From positions 124,001-188,000 of the forward strand of contig CAVZMO010000015.1 in NCBI GenBank assembly GCA_963776195.1: a DNA stretch of 64,000 nucleotides, in the 5' to 3' direction. This DNA comes from CAVZMO01 sp963776195 (GTDB lineage Bacteria; Nitrospirota; Thermodesulfovibrionia; Thermodesulfovibrionales; SM23-35). Shown piece by piece: positions 56,068 to 64,000 of the stretch (position 1 is its first letter; each line of letters starts with the position of its first letter). The notes under the pieces were generated by a model. It saw only the letters and a program-made list of their open reading frames with translations, was not told the DNA's origin and did not search any database. The position numbers and the translations under genes were made by a program.

Positions 56068-57720
56068 CTAGTTTCTGTTGCGGAAAGGGTATTTTCCGGT
56101 TGATATATTTGTCCAATTATTTTCATGGCGTCTTATTTGATTCATCGAGACATCCAATAAATAAATTCTCATCTGTATTTGTGCTTCTGTGCCGATTTTA
56201 GAAACACCTCTCCACCGAGCCTCCCAAATCCTCCTATTGTGAGTTTGTCTTCCTTATAATCGCGCCAGCGTTACCAGGTTGTGGCAGAAGACTGCACACC
56301 CTACACTGGAGGCAAAATTCTTAAATCCTTTAAAAAGACACTTACTGAGCTTAAATGCCCGTTTTAAGACGGAGATTGTCCCTTCTATGCCCGCCCGAAA
56401 ACGCTGCCCGGCTTTAAACTCCTCCGTGCTTTCCCTCTGGTCTTCCTCCCTTGTTCGTCTCCCTTTCTTACATATCGATACTGTTTCAATTTCCTCTGAA
56501 AGACTCAGGATTTGCTCTCGACTTTCATAAAATCCTTTGTCTCCTGCCAATACGCCAGGTCTGCATCCAAATACCTTATCGTGTACTTTCAGACTCTCTT
56601 GTATAAGTTCCTTATCTGCTCTTTGCTTCGGCATCGCTTCATAGTGAATGATAAATTTTTCCCCGGTTTCCACCAATAATACTTTATGTCCAAATTCAAT
56701 CGGCTTCCCCGCCTTCCCTCGTTTGATCAGTTCCGTATGCTCTTCAAACAGACTGTATACTTTCTCCGCCGACGGCACTTGCTCTCCCTTGATTACACGA
56801 CGCTTGGCCTGTCCTATTATCTTCTCTGTTATCGGCAAATAATGCTTAAGCTCTGCCGCCACTGCCATTGCTTTTAGATCACCCAACTTTGACAGCATTT
56901 TTTCAGCTACACTGCCCACCGAGACAATCCACTTTGTCCGTTCAATCAGCGTTCTGTAAATGCTCTGTATCTTCTGTTGAACCTTTTTGTCCTTCCTGCA
57001 GCTGTTACGGCTTATGTAAAGAAATAGCTTCCTTACTTTTTTCGTATGAAACCTGTGCCTTATTCCCATCCGGCCCATCTCATCCCCGGCGTCTTTCATC
57101 AGACGCGCCAATGTCCTGAAGCCGTCCCATAGCAGGGATGAATCCGTAGGATAATGTATGTTTGTCTCATATGCTGTTGTGTCTAAACGCAGCTTTTCAG
57201 CCGTGATCTTCTCATTGTCCTTCGCATATCCGCTCAGCGCTTCGTTTATTTCTTTCCAGGTCTCCTCAGACAATGCGTTAAATGCTTTGCAAAGAAATGT
57301 GTAGTCCATCATTACCTTGTTGCCGAGTTTGATAAAATTCCGGAAAAATTCGCTGTTCTCCACCAAAATAACCGCATCCCGGTAGCTCTCTTCCTCTATA
57401 AACATTACCAGTATCGAACGAAGGATTTGTTCCGATGTGTAGCCCCCTCTGCCATACTCGGATTGTGATAGAGTGCGGTTGAAATCGCTATGCGCTAAGT
57501 CTAATATCTTCGGGTTCATCTCCATTATCCGCGCTATGCCTTCGTATTTCGCCCGATACTCCTGCACTACCTTTAAGGTTGACTTCATGCTGAAATCCAG
57601 GTATTCTTGATCCAATGTTTTATTTCGCAAAGCCTGCTCCTTTCTTCTTGGTGTTTTTCGGTTACCAATTATAAAGGTTCAGGCTTTTTTTTTATCAAAT
57701 CTTTTCGCAACAGAAACTAG
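56068..57720 (-). mobile_element. ISNCY-like insertion sequence, 1,653 bp
   Basis: The ends are inverted repeats of 20 bases: CTAGTTTCTGTTGCGGAAAG at 56068-56087 and the complement of CTAGTTTCTGTTGCGAAAAG at 57701-57720, with one mismatch. Between them is a single transposase gene. No clear target-site duplication is visible beside the repeats. Confidence 0.85.
56254..57630 (-). CDS. DDE transposase, ISNCY-like
   Basis: A 458-residue transposase. The first catalytic Asp is in LRLDTTAYETNIHYPTDSSLLWDGFRTLARL, the second in GVLAGDKGFYES, and the Glu in FRAGIEGTISVLKRAFKLSKCLFKGF. An N-terminal helix-turn-helix-like region (GGYTSEQILRSILVMFIEEESYRDAVILVENSEFFRNFI) precedes. These features fit the ISNCY group. 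The frame is intact and the ends are well preserved, so the element may be active. Confidence 0.87.
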   Translation of the reverse strand: MRNKTLDQEYLDFSMKSTLKVVQEYRAKYEGIARIMEMNPKILDLAHSDFNRTLSQSEYGRGGYTSEQILRSILVMFIEEESYRDAVILVENSEFFRNFIKLGNKVMMDYTFLCKAFNALSEETWKEINEALSGYAKDNEKITAEKLRLDTTAYETNIHYPTDSSLLWDGFRTLARLMKDAGDEMGRMGIRHRFHTKKVRKLFLYISRNSCRKDKKVQQKIQSIYRTLIERTKWIVSVGSVAEKMLSKLGDLKAMAVAAELKHYLPITEKIIGQAKRRVIKGEQVPSAEKVYSLFEEHTELIKRGKAGKPIEFGHKVLLVETGEKFIIHYEAMPKQRADKELIQESLKVHDKVFGCRPGVLAGDKGFYESREQILSLSEEIETVSICKKGRRTREEDQRESTEEFKAGQRFRAGIEGTISVLKRAFKLSKCLFKGFKNFASSVGCAVFCHNLVTLARL

Positions 57721-58023
57721 TTACCACAATGAGCGTTTCTTTGCGTTGAAGTCTGCATTATTGATAGAAGGCATCCGGCGCGACTTTTAGGGAGAAGCAA
57801 ACAACCCCTGCAACTTCACGCACCTTTTTCTTCGGAGGAAAAATTCGCACTTTGACGGAATCAGCTTTTGCGCAAATTTGATGAAGGAGTTCACACCTCT
57901 TACCGAAACTGCAGATCGTTTTTTGTTATATGAAGGTAACAATAGCAATTTAACCTTTCCTCTTGCAAAATTGGTAGACTATTATTTAGACTATATTAAA
58001 TCTACATTCAAGGAGGTGATCCA
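57721..58023. other. Region between the IS and the Phd/RelE pair
   Basis: About 300 bases with no convincing gene. A 48-codon ORF (57881-58027, MKEFTPLTETADRFLLYEG) overlaps the next start in ATGA form but matches nothing known. Near its end TAGACTAT occurs twice, 12 bases apart (57975 and 57987), just before the ribosome-binding site, and may be the antitoxin operator or part of the promoter. Confidence 0.4.
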
Positions 58024-58308
58024 ATGAAACTCAGTGAAGATGTAAAACCAATAAGTTATATCAAATCTCATGCTTCTGAAATCATCCGTGATTTAAGTGA
58101 GAAAAATAGTACTGTTGTCATTACCCTTAATGGAGAAGCAAAGGCAATTCTTCAGGATATCCGTGAATACGAAAAGGTGCAGGAGAGTCTTGCCATGCTA
58201 AAGATACTTGCCCAGAGCAGGAAAAGTCTTGAAGCAGGTAATACGAGACCTGCAAAGGATGTATTTCGCGATATTAGGGCAAAAGCAAAGGAAGCTCAGC
58301 AAAGGTGA
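58024..58308 (+). CDS. Phd/YefM-family antitoxin
   Basis: A 94-residue protein: KLSEDVKPISYIKSHASEIIRDLSEKNSTVVITLNGEAKAILQDIREYEK is the Phd/YefM DNA-binding fold, and the C-terminal part (LAQSRKSLEAGNTRPAKDVFRDIRAK) is the toxin-binding tail. Strong ribosome-binding site AAGGAGGTGATCCA. It would neutralise the downstream RelE/ParE toxin and repress the operon. The stop overlaps the toxin start in GTGA. Confidence 0.9.
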   Translation: MKLSEDVKPISYIKSHASEIIRDLSEKNSTVVITLNGEAKAILQDIREYEKVQESLAMLKILAQSRKSLEAGNTRPAKDVFRDIRAKAKEAQQR

Positions 58309-58628
58309 AATACACTATTGAAATCATCATTGATGCTGAGAACGACCTGTGGGAAATATATCGCTATGTAGCCAGGAACGATTCTATTGAAAAAGCAGAC
58401 CGCCTGATCGACAACATTGGGAAAACCATTGTTACGCTCGAAACACTTCCGTTCCGGGGCAATTATCCACCTGAGCTGGAGCGAATCGGAGTACTGGAAT
58501 TCCGAGAGGTATTTTTTAAGCCCTATCGGATTATTTATCAGGTCATGAAATCTATTGTTTATGTTCACTGTATCCTTGACGGCAGAAGAGATTTACCCGA
58601 TCTCCTTCAGAACAGACTTTTGAGATAA
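58305..58628 (+). CDS. RelE/ParE-family toxin
   Basis: A 107-residue protein starting GTG. The pattern YTIEIIIDAENDLWEIYRYVARNDSIEKADRLIDNIGKTIVTLETLPFRGNYPPEL, then EFREVFFKPYRIIYQVMKSIVYVHCILDGRRDL, fits the ParE/RelE fold, with the conserved R-I-I-Y and basic C-terminus. RelE members cleave mRNA on the ribosome and ParE members inhibit gyrase; which applies cannot be told. Coupled to the antitoxin by a four-base overlap. Confidence 0.9.
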   Translation: MKYTIEIIIDAENDLWEIYRYVARNDSIEKADRLIDNIGKTIVTLETLPFRGNYPPELERIGVLEFREVFFKPYRIIYQVMKSIVYVHCILDGRRDLPDLLQNRLLR

Positions 58629-59004
58629 TTGACTGGCTCATCTTGTCTTATACTCTTGTCCAAAAAGGGTATCTTATTTTCAGTCTGAAAACGCTGATTT
58701 TAAGCCATTTTGGATACCCCTGAAAATGCTGTCCAAAAGGATTTCCTTTTCGGACAGGTTTTATAACCCAAATTCCAGCTATTTTGTCCTTCTCTATGCA
58801 GTATGTATATATATTATGAGAGAGGCATTAATACATTCTCATTATAGGGTCGGACACGAAACGGAAAATATATCACGCTAAGCTCCGGCATTAGCCATTT
58901 TATTTAGAAAAAAGCTCGCTATGGATTTATCCTTCCTCCCCTGCCAACATCTTAACGGAAATATACGCTAAAAGGTTTGGAATTCTAAATTCTGTGGTGG
59001 CTCT
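58629..59004. other. Gene-free spacer with inverted repeats
   Basis: A hairpin TGTCCAAAAGG-ATTT-CCTTTTCGGACA (58730-58756) and a looser pair GGGTATC/GGATACCC lie in the first 130 bases; the first may terminate the RelE operon. The remainder shows nothing. Confidence 0.45.
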
Positions 59005-59466
59005 CTACGCATCTTTTATTATCTCTGGAAATACTATTTCAATAAAATCTGCGGGGCTTACTATCGTGAGGCTGTGCTTTTTAGTGCTTTTCAATCTGTC
59101 AAAGTCCTTCTTATCACCGGTTATGAGATAATCTGCATTGCATGTAAGCGCCGAAGCGAGAACCGGGATATCCTTTTCAGCAATTACCCCTGCCATGCTT
59201 TTTACTGTTTCCCGCGAAGGCAGCGCGACAATTTCGAGGCCAAGCTTAGGTAAATACTTGTGATACAGCGGAATGGCCTCCGGCATTTTTTTCTTCAGGT
59301 TTCTCTCTACCTCAAGAAGGTTATAGCGTCCCGTCGACCCTGTAAGCATTGGCAAATTAAGTGTCAGAAGATCGAGAATAATTCGCGGAGCCCCCTTGTC
59401 TGAGAAGAGCCCGGAAAGGAGCACATTGGAATCGAGAAATACCTTACACCTTCTTTTTTGCGCCAT
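59005..59466 (-). CDS. PIN-domain toxin (VapC-like)
   Basis: About 153 residues from ATG 59466 (the frame opens at 59511, inside the antitoxin). KVFLDSNVLLSGLFSDKGAPRIILDLL is the PIN N-terminus with its first metal Asp; the middle Glu is in LLEVERNL, and IPVLASALTCNADYLITGDKKDFDRL has the C-terminal acidic residues. PIN toxins are RNases. The start overlaps the end of the AbrB-type antitoxin gene by 23 bases, a coupled pair. The antitoxin gene is interrupted by IS21 (see below), so expression of this toxin may now depend on internal or IS-borne promoters. Confidence 0.85.
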   Translation of the reverse strand: MAQKRRCKVFLDSNVLLSGLFSDKGAPRIILDLLTLNLPMLTGSTGRYNLLEVERNLKKKMPEAIPLYHKYLPKLGLEIVALPSRETVKSMAGVIAEKDIPVLASALTCNADYLITGDKKDFDRLKSTKKHSLTIVSPADFIEIVFPEIIKDA

Positions 59467-59731
59467 AGGTCTCTTTAAATAGATTGGCCCTTTCCTCTTT
59501 GATCCCCTCAATAAGTTCTTCTATTGTGAGGCCGGATGCCTTGACCAGCTTCCTCAACTGTCTCCGTGCCTCGTCAAGCTCTAAAGTCTTTGGGGTAATA
59601 ATCAGCGAATCACCGACCGGCAAGATAGAGACAACATTACCTTCTTCGATGTGGCTCATTTCCCGTATTTTTTTCGGGATTGTGAGCTGCCCGCGGGCCT
59701 TTATCTCTGCAATTACTGCTTTAGCTTGTTA
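59444..59731 (-). pseudogene. AbrB/MazE-type antitoxin, 3' part cut off by IS21
   Basis: Read continuously from 59731, the frame gives KAVIAEIKARGQLTIPKKIREMSHIEEGNVVSILPVGDSLIITPKTLELDEARRQLRKLVKASGLTIEELIEGIKEER, a swapped-hairpin AbrB/SpoVT DNA-binding domain and a C-terminal toxin-binding helix. No ATG, GTG or TTG precedes the AbrB core before a stop; an internal ATG at 59659 would lose the first DNA-binding strands. The missing start (METAK) lies beyond the IS21 element at 62154. Joining across one target repeat restores the gene in frame with about 96 residues. Confidence 0.85.
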
Positions 59732-59843
59732 ATCGGCGTGCAAAAATGACCCACTTTAGGGGGTAATCGGCGTCGAAAATTGACCCACCTCAGCAGATCC
59801 TGCATTCTCTCTGGAAAGACCAGAGAGGAGCAGACGAAAGGAG

Positions 59844-61351
59844 ATGCTGATAGTGGAAACAATCCGTAAGATTCGATGTGCCTACCATAGGGACAAGAAG
59901 TCCATCCGGCAGATAGCCCGTGAGTTGAAACTGTCCCGCAATACAGTAAAGAAGGTGATCCGGAGAGATGTCACCGAGTTTACATACGATCGTAAGGCGC
60001 AGCCCCTTCCGAAGCTTGCCCCATATCAGGAGTTGTTGTCTGAGTATCTTGCCGTTGACGGCACAAAATCCCCTCGTCAGCCATTGTGTTATTTGAGGAG
60101 TTGCAACGTCAGGGCTTTGAAGGAGGATATGATAGTGTCCGGCGGTATGTCCAGAAGTGGCGTAAAGGCGAGGAAGGCAGAAAGGTCACAGCGTACATAC
60201 CGCAGAGCTTTGACCCTGGGGAAGCGTTCCAGTTTGACTGGAGCTATGAACAGGTTGAACTTGGGGGTGTTGTTGTCACCGTGAAGGTAGCGCACTTCCG
60301 ACTCTGCTACAGCCGGATGCTGCTTTGTGTTGCCTATGCCCGGGAGAGTCTTGAGATGGTTCTTGATGCGCATGTCCGGGCCTTCGAGTTCTTTGGGGGC
60401 AGTTGCCGGAAGGGCATATATGACAACCTCAAGACGGTCGTGACCAAGGTTCTGATGGGCAAGGACCGGACCTTCAACCGTCGGTTTCAAAATCTGGCAT
60501 CCCACTATCTGTTTGAGCCTGTGGCCTGTACCCCGGCAGCGGGATGGGAGAAAGGACAGGTAGAAAGCCAGGTAAAGTTCCTGCGTAATCGCCTCTTCGT
60601 TCCCCGCTTGAAGTTTGTCGACATGAACGAATTGAATCAATGGCTGCAGGATCGCTGTCGAACCATTGCTGCTGGCCACAAACATCCCGAGTTCAAGGAT
60701 GGCACCGTTGCCGAGTATTTTGAGCAGGAGAAGCAACAGTTGATAATAGTAAGTTCTCAGTTTGACGGGTATAAAGAGACCCCGGCCCGGGTATCGACCA
60801 CAGCACTGGTCTCATATGACCGTAATCGCTACAGTGTCCATGCTTCAGCTGTGGGAAGTACTGTCATGATACGCGCATATGCTGATCGGATCGTCATCAC
60901 CCAAGACGGTAACGTAATAGGAGAGCACCGGCGGCAGTTTGGCCGGGACAAGATAATCTACGATGCCTGGCACTACATTGAGATATTGAAGCACAAACCC
61001 GGAGCCCTGCGTAACGGGGCTCCCTTTAAAGAATGGGCATTACCCGAACCACTTACAGAGATACGGCAAATACTCAGCAAGAGTCCGGATGGCGATCGAC
61101 AGTTCATAGGCATCCTTAGCGCCGTATCCGTTTATGGGCTGGATGCTGTGGTTACCGCTTGTTCCGAAGCACTTGCTGCCGGCGTGGCCAGCAGGGATGT
61201 GATACTCAATACCCTGTCCCGCACGCATGATGATCCTGAAGTATCCGACTACGAGGTACCGCTTCATCTGCCTGAGCTTAAAGACCTGCCGCTTGCCAAC
61301 TGCAGCCGCTATGACGATCTTCTTACGGGAGGTGTCCATGTTGCGGAATAA
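59844..61351 (+). CDS. istA: IS21 transposase IstA, one frameshift
   Basis: The N-terminal frame (to about 60085) has KIRCAYHRDKKSIRQIARELKLSRNTVKKVIRRD, a helix-turn-helix. From about 60086 another frame continues LFEELQRQGFEGGYDSVRRYVQKWRKGEEG, FQFDWSYEQVELGGVVVTVKVAHF (first catalytic Asp), RAFEFFGGSCRKGIYDNLKTVV (second Asp) and GWEKGQVESQVKFLRN (Glu) to 61351. The combined length of about 500 residues fits IstA. The break near 60085 may be real and inactivate the element, or be a sequence error. Confidence 0.88.
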
Positions 61352-62078
61352 GCTTATGGAGGCGATGGAGAGGTTGAAGCTGCATGGGATGAAGAGTGTC
61401 TTTGACGAAGTAATGGCAGCGGGGATAAAACAGCGTCGCACGCCGGAGAAGATATTGCTGGATCTCCTGGAAGCTGAACTGGGGGAGCGGACTGCAAGAA
61501 GTATCCGCTACCGTCTTGGACAGGCAAGATTCCCCGTAGACAAGGACCTTGACCGTTTTGAATTTAGCTCATCGCCGGTCAATGAGACCCTGGTGCGCTC
61601 TCTGTATCAGGGCAGCTTCATGTCTGCAAACAGCAATGTCATCTTCGTTGGCGGCACCGGCACCGGCAAGTCTCATCTGGCAATAGCCATAGCTCGGCAG
61701 GCAATCAAAAACGGTAGCAGGGGTCGTTTCTTCAACGTTGTAGACCTGGTCAACCAGCTCGAACAGGAAAAACTAGCCGGACGCGGCGGTAAGCTGGCGG
61801 AAAGCCTTACGCGACTTCACGTTGTCGTGCTCGATGAACTGGGATATCTGCCCTTTTCAAAAAACGGCGGACAACTCCTGTTTCATCTTATATCAAAGCT
61901 CTATGAGAGAACCTCTCTGCTCATAACTACCAATCTGACCTTCGGAGAATGGCCTCAGGTCTTTGGCGATAACAAGATGACTACTGCTCTTCTGGACAGA
62001 GTCACCCATCATTGTGATATCATCGAAACAGGTAACGATAGCTGGAGAATCAAGACTAGAAACTCTAACAAAAAATGA
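61338..62078 (+). CDS. istB: IS21 helper ATPase IstB
   Basis: A 246-residue DnaA/DnaC-like AAA+ protein from ATG 61338, overlapping istA by 14 bases. The N-terminal helices (LRNKLMEAMERLKLHGMKSVFDEVMAAG) precede NVIFVGGTGTGKSHLAIAIARQ (Walker A), VVVLDELGYLPF (Walker B), TTNLTFGEWPQVFGDNKMTTALLDRVTHHC. IstB regulates target choice for IstA. Frame intact. Confidence 0.94.
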   Translation: MLRNKLMEAMERLKLHGMKSVFDEVMAAGIKQRRTPEKILLDLLEAELGERTARSIRYRLGQARFPVDKDLDRFEFSSSPVNETLVRSLYQGSFMSANSNVIFVGGTGTGKSHLAIAIARQAIKNGSRGRFFNVVDLVNQLEQEKLAGRGGKLAESLTRLHVVVLDELGYLPFSKNGGQLLFHLISKLYERTSLLITTNLTFGEWPQVFGDNKMTTALLDRVTHHCDIIETGNDSWRIKTRNSNKK

Positions 62079-62139
62079 TCGCCTGAGGTGGGTCAAAATT
62101 GGACGCCGATGGTGGGTCAATTTTGCACGCCGATTAACA

Positions 62140-62154
62140 TTTAGCTGTTTCCAT
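62140..62154 (-). pseudogene. 5' end of the IS21-split AbrB antitoxin gene
   Basis: ATG at 62154 opens METAK, and the frame then meets the IS21 end. A strong GGAGGGAGGT site lies seven bases before the ATG. Removing the IS and one TTTAGCT copy joins it in frame to the AbrB part at 59719. This is the true start of the antitoxin. Confidence 0.88.
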
Positions 62155-62176
62155 ACTGTACCTCCCTCCGGGTTGC

Positions 62177-62198
62177 GATATTCTGATTTCAGAATATC
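62177..62198 (-). promoter_or_regulatory. Palindromic operator of the split toxin-antitoxin operon
   Basis: GATATTCTGA-TT-TCAGAATATC is a perfect ten-base inverted repeat 23-44 bases upstream of the antitoxin ATG, with a further partial half (ATCAGATTTCAGAAT) next to it. Such sites upstream of AbrB/MazE-type antitoxins are usually bound by the antitoxin for autorepression. Confidence 0.65.
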
Positions 62199-62529
62199 AG
62201 ATTTCAGAATAAATTGCAATAAAGTGGCCACCGGCAACGGTTTAGGTGTAACCGATTGAATTATCAACAGACTTTGCAATTCTATATATTCCGGATATTT
62301 CTTGCAAATCCGTATAAAACGCATAAGACTACTACAATTTTACTACAGTTCCACAACATGCCAATACCTTCTATCAGAAATGCGCATTATGACTTCCTTC
62401 ATCTCAAAGCGCCTGGACGGGCTTCCCAAGGAATAGTCCACATAGAACTGGACTTCTAAGATAGTACTGACCTCTATTGACTACGAAGCGTATTCTGCGC
62501 GAATCGTGTAATATCGCAGAGCATTTGTT
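62199..62529. other. Gene-free stretch upstream of the split antitoxin
   Basis: About 330 bases with A/T-rich promoter-like sequence near the operator; short open frames here (for example 62256-62459) have no family features. No supported gene. Confidence 0.4.
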
Positions 62530-62915
62530 ACAGCCATTATGTGGAGTTCCCCGTTATGTGAAGTAAACGTTGCAACCATATGAATCACAACAGTTCTCGC
62601 TCAATCTACTCCACATAATGAGGAACTTCCATCGCCTCAGGTTCAATGGAACTGGTATTTTTGGCAGAGCACCGATGAATCCCTTGAAGAATCAGAGTCC
62701 CCGTGTGAAGCCTGGATTGATAAGGCTTTTACGATTTCATTCCTTATGCTTTTGAGAACAAATACCTTTGCTATCTACTCCCGAATTTAGACATTTCAAT
62801 AAGGAATTCATCTAGTGGCCGCCTTATTATGTGGAATAAATTTTCCCCGAATACTTATGCAGTAAGGATTTAGAGCGAGTACTCCACATAACGGGGAACT
62901 CCACATAATGGCTGT
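62530..62915. repeat. Nested inverted-repeat structure (possible small non-autonomous element)
   Basis: A 35-base sequence at 62530-62564 (containing CCATTATGTGGAGTTCCCCG) recurs as its reverse complement at 62881-62915 with one mismatch. The inner copy at about 62608-62630 (TACTCCACATAATGAGGAAC) is a direct relative of the right end. Just outside, TGTTATGTG-GAGCTA-CACATAACA (62914-62937) is a perfect palindrome. The enclosed about 316 bases have no credible gene. The layout suggests a MITE-like element or recombinase site array; no family is recognised. Confidence 0.6.
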
Positions 62916-63071
62916 TATGTGGAGCTACACATAACAGCCACAAGTAATCAACAAGGGAAAACGATGAGGTCCGTTCAGTCCTTCATCAACTTCGCGTCAG
63001 GGCTTTGCAAGCATGTTGTTAGCTGCCGTTCCGGGCGTCCCCTTGATATAAAATAGCCTTTCTGGCTGGTT

Positions 63072-64000
63072 TTACGGAGCTACACCATAAGTTTTGGGGC
63101 CTATTTTAGCGTAAACAAGTTCCTCAACCCACTTGCCTGGCTGCTCATTTCTTATCATTCCAACTCCTGGAGCATAATGCTTAAGATGAATCTTACCTGA
63201 GGGAGTTTCTGTTTCCATAATCCTTATACAATTAGTAAATGTTCCTGATGGAATTGTAACAGTATCATTAACAGACAACACCTCGCTATTCTCTGCACCA
63301 AGATTGAGAATCCCGAAAGACCACTCGTCTCCGACTTGTGGACTCAGCTTATATTCAATACCAGGGGGTGAGAAATCAATTGCTGGATTTGCTCCTTGAT
63401 TGCTCCAAATTCTAAATATAAGTACTGAGGAACTATCATAAGCTAACCATCGTTTTTCATCATAGTTATCTGGGGCTGGTTCAATTCTTTCTTTAATATA
63501 GGTTGTACTTCCGTTGATAATCTCGGTTCCTATAATCTCATCATTTCTGTAAGCCCCTTGGACAAAACTTGAATATATCCATTTATTGCCTACCTCAAGT
63601 GGAAAGTAATTAACTATTGCATTACTACCTACACTGGCCTTCCCGCCAAGTTTCACATTGACAATTGGTTTTTTAGGATCATTAGAAGAAATACTCATCA
63701 TTGCAGTCTCACTGCCCGTTGATATGGGACTGAATGAGACACTAATAGCACAAGAACTACCTTTTGCTACTATTGTGCAGTTATTTGTCTGACTAAACTC
63801 AACTGCATTTGTACCTTCAAATGCTATCGATTTACTGTAAGGTCTGATATGCCAGTATTTTTAATCGTCACTATTTTAGGAGCAGATGTAGTGCCCACTG
63901 GCACAGAACCAAAGTTAACTGACTTGGGAGAAACGGTTATCTTCGGAGGAGGAGCCTGCCCTAAGAGTTTTACATTAATGGTTGGTTTCTTAGGATCATT
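63072..64000 (-). CDS. Surface protein with repeated ASH/choice-of-anchor-D-like domains, partial, frameshifted
   Basis: The gene enters from beyond the window end. Read on the minus strand, DPKKPTINVKLLGQAPPPKITVSPKSVNFGSVPVGTTSAPKIVTIKNTGISDLTV breaks near 63840 (a missing A in GTAAATCG) and continues SIAFEGTNAVEFSQTNNCTIVAKGSSCAISVSFSPISTGSETAMMSISSNDPKKP. These are ASH/HYDIN-type Ig-like repeats (NFGSVPVG..., VTIKNTG, SISSNDP), seen in extracellular proteins. The C-terminal 190 residues (63072-63640) form a separate domain: NYFPLEVGNKWIYSS, VGDEWSFGILNLGAE, CIRIMETETPSGKIHLKHYAPGVGMIRNEQPG. The gene ends at 63072. The signal peptide lies outside. Confidence 0.72.

Larger units (their letters stand above)
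59727..62139 (+). mobile_element. IS21-family insertion sequence, 2,413 bp, with 7-bp target duplication
   Basis: The ends are inverted copies of TGTTAATCGGCGTGCAAAA, each followed inward by a second GTGGGTCA/TGACCCAC-type repeat, as usual in IS21. TTTAGCT occurs on both sides (59720-59726 and 62140-62146). Inside are istA and istB. Insertion split an antitoxin gene. Confidence 0.93.

Noticed and set aside
56068..57720. Target-site duplication around the ISNCY-like element
   Set aside because: The flanks CGCATAC and TTACCAC share no convincing direct repeat.
57881..58027. A 48-codon ORF overlapping the Phd antitoxin start in ATGA form
   Set aside because: No recognisable family and no good ribosome-binding site; the overlap is probably chance. 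Recorded only in the spacer description.
60089..60736. A long minus-strand ORF antisense to istA
   Set aside because: Shadow frame of the transposase; the plus-strand frame contains all IstA motifs.
62570..62755. A 61-codon ORF inside the inverted-repeat structure
   Set aside because: No ribosome-binding site, no family features, and it lies in repeat DNA.

Overview
The window is a chromosomal stretch of a Gram-negative bacterium. It carries lipid A and Kdo genes (lpxB, waaA, lpxK), an O-antigen ligase and type IV pilus minor pilins. The mix of gene families (a GSU3473-like small protein, a GnnA/GnnB-like pair beside lpxB, PilY1 clusters, a fur-feoB pair) suggests Nitrospirota or a related Desulfobacterota-like lineage. 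This is inference; no 16S rRNA gene is present.

Layout. 1-6.2 kb: envelope polysaccharide genes (YejM-like sulfatase-fold protein, pyruvyl transferase, GT4 glycosyltransferase, O-antigen ligase, UDP-glucose dehydrogenase). 6.2-16.6 kb: housekeeping genes (smpB with the tmRNA gene ssrA, amidase, GerMN protein, murI, rph, ftsH, folP), a stand-alone ThrRS-type editing domain, a TorD-like chaperone and a large uncharacterised protein whose stop codon lies inside an antisense tRNA-Cys gene; tRNA-Gly follows. 16.9-20.1 kb: trpE-trpG-trpD. 20.1-26.6 kb: a lipid A block (gnnA-like, gnnB-like, lpxB, waaA, a DUF2062 protein, lpxK). 26.9-29.0 kb: YjbQ, a PD-(D/E)XK-like protein and a broken HEAT-repeat gene.

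29.4-47.3 kb is the most unusual part: a seven-gene cassette (small exported protein, PilY1, FimT/GspH, PilV, PilW, PilX and a lipoprotein with Ig/cadherin-like repeats) present twice in tandem. Copy A (29.4-37.7 kb) is broken by many frameshifts and at least one in-frame stop. Copy B (38.7-47.2 kb) is nearly intact. A sigma-54-type promoter precedes copy A and a CRP-type palindrome precedes copy B. Between them lie a PIN-domain remnant and a third lipoprotein-domain fragment.

47.4-55.8 kb: fur-feoB, argG, dprA, topA, a P-loop protein and khpA. Several of these carry single-base frameshifts, mostly in short homopolymers, so sequence error must be weighed against real decay. 56-62.2 kb is a mobile and toxin-antitoxin zone: an ISNCY-like IS, a Phd/RelE pair, and a PIN/AbrB pair whose antitoxin gene is split after codon 5 by a 2.4-kb IS21 element with a 7-bp target duplication. 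62.2-63.07 kb is a gene-free stretch with a nested inverted-repeat structure. The window ends in a partial, frameshifted gene for a surface protein with repeated ASH-like domains.

A recurring theme is a dispersed C/G-rich palindromic repeat (core like CCCCCTTTAGTAAAGGGGG). It lies between genes and also inside them, in frame (pilX copy B leader, lpxB, probably trpE), and it abuts the start of the editing-domain gene. A heptanucleotide tandem repeat sits inside waaA.
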